In this document: positions 12,728 to 14,054 of the stretch, piece after piece
Numbering within the stretch: the stretch's first letter is position 1
Layout of the letters: the number at the start of each line of letters is the position of its first letter
DNA from: Candidatus Gerdarchaeota archaeon
Lineage (GTDB): Archaea; Asgardarchaeota; Heimdallarchaeia; JABLTI01
Length of the DNA stretch: 14,054 nucleotides
Assembly: GCA_016840905.1 (NCBI GenBank)
Contig: JAEORM010000179.1
Span: 1-14,054 of the forward strand
Direction: 5' to 3'
The notes under the pieces: model-generated
Database searches by the model: none
Seen by the model: only the letters and a program-made list of their open reading frames with translations
Told to the model about the DNA's origin: nothing
Translations under genes and position numbers: made by a program

Positions 12728-12756
12728 TAGAGAATAATACTAATTCTCTATTTTTT
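12728..12756. terminator. Hairpin plus T-run between convergent genes
   Basis: TAGAGAAT (12728-12735) pairs perfectly with ATTCTCTA (12743-12750), with a 7-nt loop and six T residues after it on the plus strand. The stop codon of the minus-strand regulator lies in the loop, so the hairpin overlaps that gene's end. Confidence 0.8.
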
Positions 12757-13477
12757 CCTCTTCTTCTTCACACTCATCAATATCATCCATTTCTTCCAAA
12801 TCTTCATCTGCATCAGTTCTTGTTTCCCAAGGTCCAAGTTCAATTTTCAATGAAATATCTTCTGAATTTGGGCACTCAATCCTTAAACTGATTGTATGTA
12901 AATCTCTATCAACTATTTCAGGATGCATACATCCTTCTTCTAATTTTTCAACTAGAAATTGAATATATCTTTCAGATAGAACATTTAGACTACCATCAAT
13001 TAGTTCTTTCCCCAAAGAACCTGGGAAATATTTTACTGTTCGACCATCTCGTATAATCTCTATTAATTGTGCTTCAGCAAGACGAGTTATATGATGTCTT
13101 ACAGTGTCATGATGAATTTCTAATTTTTCAGCTATTTCGGTTTGATAACAACCAGGATTGTTAATAATATGGTCGAAAACTTTAGCAGCTGTAATATTCT
13201 TTAATATGGCGAAAGCTTTTTCAGCTGATTCAGATCTAAGCATTTTTGGGAAGAATAATCGTTTCCCACCAAATTTTGCTGATTTTATTAAACCATCTTT
13301 TTCAAGCATGCGTAAATGCCAGGATAACGTTCCTTGTGGTGCTGCAAGCGCACTAACAATTTCGTAAAAATAGGATCCCGGTGTTTCACAGACAAGTTGA
13401 TAAATGGATCTTCGTAAAGGATGCATTAAAAGTGATAAACGTTTTTCTTCAAACTTTCTGCTGGACAGAGGATTCAA
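12740..13477 (-). CDS. Double winged-helix transcriptional regulator (ArsR-like)
   Basis: Two winged-helix DNA-binding domains sit in tandem. The first, about residues 18-77, begins HPLRRSIYQLVCETPGSY, has recognition helix QGTLSWHLRMLEKDGL and wing KFGGKRLFFP. The second, about 91-152, has NNPGCYQTEIAEKLEIHH, recognition helix HDTVRHHITRLAEAQLI and wing RDGRTVKYFP. The C-terminal third has a strand pattern (TISLRIECPN, DISLKIELGPW) and a very acidic tail. No metal-binding cysteine motif of classical ArsR sensors is seen. The start is a TTG at 13477 with GGAG very close; an ATG at 13426 just before the first domain is the alternative. The upstream region holds a perfect inverted repeat (13539-13559), a candidate own operator. 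The target genes are not known. Confidence 0.85.
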   Translation of the reverse strand: MNPLSSRKFEEKRLSLLMHPLRRSIYQLVCETPGSYFYEIVSALAAPQGTLSWHLRMLEKDGLIKSAKFGGKRLFFPKMLRSESAEKAFAILKNITAAKVFDHIINNPGCYQTEIAEKLEIHHDTVRHHITRLAEAQLIEIIRDGRTVKYFPGSLGKELIDGSLNVLSERYIQFLVEKLEEGCMHPEIVDRDLHTISLRIECPNSEDISLKIELGPWETRTDADEDLEEMDDIDECEEEEEKIEN

Positions 13478-13538
13478 ACTCCTATTAATTCTAAATACAT
13501 AAATTCTTTAATATTATTATTTTTTGCTTGTGTGAAAA

Positions 13539-13559
13539 GGTTATTCTGATTAAATAACC
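13539..13559. promoter_or_regulatory. Perfect inverted repeat, candidate operator
   Basis: GGTTATT-CTGATTA-AATAACC: two 7-bp arms around a 7-bp spacer. It lies 62 bp upstream of the regulator start and just upstream of its TATA-like box. Arm centres are 14 bp apart. Confidence 0.5.
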
Positions 13560-13699
13560 ATTAATTTCTTTTTACAAATAGTTAAGCTTATACTTTAATA
13601 TTTGGTCTCTAATTGTTACCAACCGTTAATCTTTTTTAAGGATAAATCATATAGATGTACAACAAATAGGCAAAAAATAGCCTAAAAAAACAGGTTAAA

Positions 13700-13741
13700 A
13701 AAGGTAAAAAGACCCAAAAAAAGTCCCGAAACCTTACCTTT
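13700..13741 (+). promoter_or_regulatory. Hairpin in the leader/upstream region of the right-edge gene
   Basis: AAAGGTAA (13700-13707) pairs perfectly with TTACCTTT (13734-13741). A 26-nt interior holds GAC and GTC that could pair weakly. It lies 79 nt before the ATG at 13820. It could be a leader structure, or, read on the minus strand with its T-runs, a terminator. Confidence 0.35.
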
Positions 13742-13807
13742 AGAAAAAAACTAATAAACAAGCAAAGAATAATTTTAATGAAGAAATTGTTTAAAAATCT
13801 CTGATTA

Positions 13808-13814
13808 GGAGAGG
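13808..13814 (+). promoter_or_regulatory. Shine-Dalgarno of the right-edge gene
   Basis: GGAGAGG lies 5 nt before the ATG at 13820 and is among the strongest SD sites in the window. Confidence 0.7.
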
Positions 13815-13819
13815 CAGTA

Positions 13820-14054
13820 ATGACAACAGAAGTAACCGTAGCAAAGATGTGCAAGCTAGAAGTAGGACAACCCATACAATTACCCCAAACTTTTCTAGAT
13901 GCTTTGAAGCCTGAAGAAGGAAATTATGCAGTAATGATACTCGCACCCAGTACTAAGATAATAAGAATTATCCCCACAACGAGTGATAAAGTATACAAAG
14001 TGGGTATCGAGATTGGAAAGCTTAGTCCGGACTTTCTCAAGAAGATGGGTTCAC
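13820..14054 (+). CDS. 5' part of a gene: AbrB-like start and possible ACT-like domain
   Basis: The gene is cut by the right edge after 78 codons with no stop. The product begins MTTEVTVAKMCKLEVGQPIQ, then LPQTFLDALKPEEGNYAVMI and TKIIRIIPT. This strand-helix-strand pattern (V-x-V, Q-P-I-x-L-P-x-x-F-L-x-A-L, E-G-x-Y) resembles an AbrB/MazE swapped-hairpin domain. It continues KVYKVGIEIGKLSPDFLKKM, which could open an ACT-like regulatory domain (strand then helix). The strong SD supports the ATG at 13820 and real translation. It is divergent from the winged-helix regulator, separated by the inverted-repeat and A-tract region, so it is a possible target of that regulator. The domain calls are tentative because the protein is incomplete. 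Confidence 0.7.
   Translation, partial: MTTEVTVAKMCKLEVGQPIQLPQTFLDALKPEEGNYAVMILAPSTKIIRIIPTTSDKVYKVGIEIGKLSPDFLKKMGS

Larger units (their letters stand above)
13478..13819. other. Intergenic control region (342 bp)
   Basis: This gap separates the divergent regulator and right-edge genes. It holds a TATA-like AATATTATTA (13510-13519) for the regulator, a 7-7-7 inverted repeat at 13539-13559 and a TTGGT-N11-ACCAA repeat at 13602-13622. A-tracts spaced about one helical turn apart run from 13672 to 13722, a hairpin lies at 13700-13741, and a TATA-like AATTTTAATG at 13771-13780 precedes the right-edge gene. I see no coding frame supported by an SD and no RNA gene I can name. Confidence 0.5.

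Noticed and set aside
13636..13875. Hydrophobic minus-strand frame in the right control region
   Set aside because: It is Phe/Leu-rich only because it reads the A-tract region in reverse. It lacks an SD and overlaps the right-edge gene.
1..14054. CRISPR array, insertion sequence, prophage or defence system
   Set aside because: No spaced direct repeats, transposase, integrase, terminal repeats or defence enzymes were found on either strand.

Overview
The window is a strongly AT-rich, gene-dense stretch of an archaeal chromosome. The archaeal markers are a proline tRNA with a bulge-helix-bulge intron, the rRNA-processing nuclease Nob1, archaeal uL1 and uL10/P0, L10e (uL16), an archaeal zinc-ribbon protein of the OapC/DUF2072 type, BRE/TATA-like promoters, U-rich terminators, and Shine-Dalgarno (SD) sites of the GAGGTGAT type. 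A Roadblock/LC7-fold protein beside a COG2413-type nucleotidyltransferase, and coiled-coil zinc-ribbon proteins, would fit an Asgard archaeon. That placement is an inference; the sequence does not prove it.

Layout, left to right: (1) 107-1659, minus: a two-gene unit, COG2413-like nucleotidyltransferase then a Roadblock/LC7 protein. (2) 1793-2611, plus: a TPR protein, convergent with tRNA-Pro(CGG) at 2625-2730 (minus), which has a 29-nt intron. (3) 2864-5153, plus: nadK, nob1 and an unrecognised 286-residue protein, tightly spaced. (4) 5322-6984, plus: rpl1 and rpl10, preceded by a structured leader resembling the 23S rRNA binding site of L1 and closed by a clear hairpin/U-tract terminator. 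rpl11 and rpl12 are absent from their usual places. (5) 7164-10584, plus: a small two-helix membrane protein, a TIM-barrel glycoside-hydrolase-like protein, a long acidic/coiled-coil protein and a PPC/DUF296 protein. (6) 10607-11722, minus: an OapC-like zinc-ribbon protein and L10e. (7) 11938-12714, plus: a zinc-ribbon coiled-coil protein with SHOCT-like repeats, convergent with a double winged-helix regulator (12740-13477, minus). (8) 13478-13819: a control region with inverted repeats and phased A-tracts, followed by the start of a gene that runs off the right edge.

Much of the window serves the ribosome: L1, L10/P0 and L10e are large-subunit proteins, Nob1 finishes 16S rRNA, and the tRNA supplies proline. 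NAD kinase is core metabolism. The remaining genes are regulators, scaffolds or unknowns. Several genes start at TTG or GTG codons fixed by an upstream SD, and for two of them an in-frame GTG is part of the SD rather than the start. I see no CRISPR array, insertion sequence, prophage or defence island. The best candidates for something new are the L1 leader, the phased A-tract region near the right end, and the unknown gene between nob1 and rpl1.
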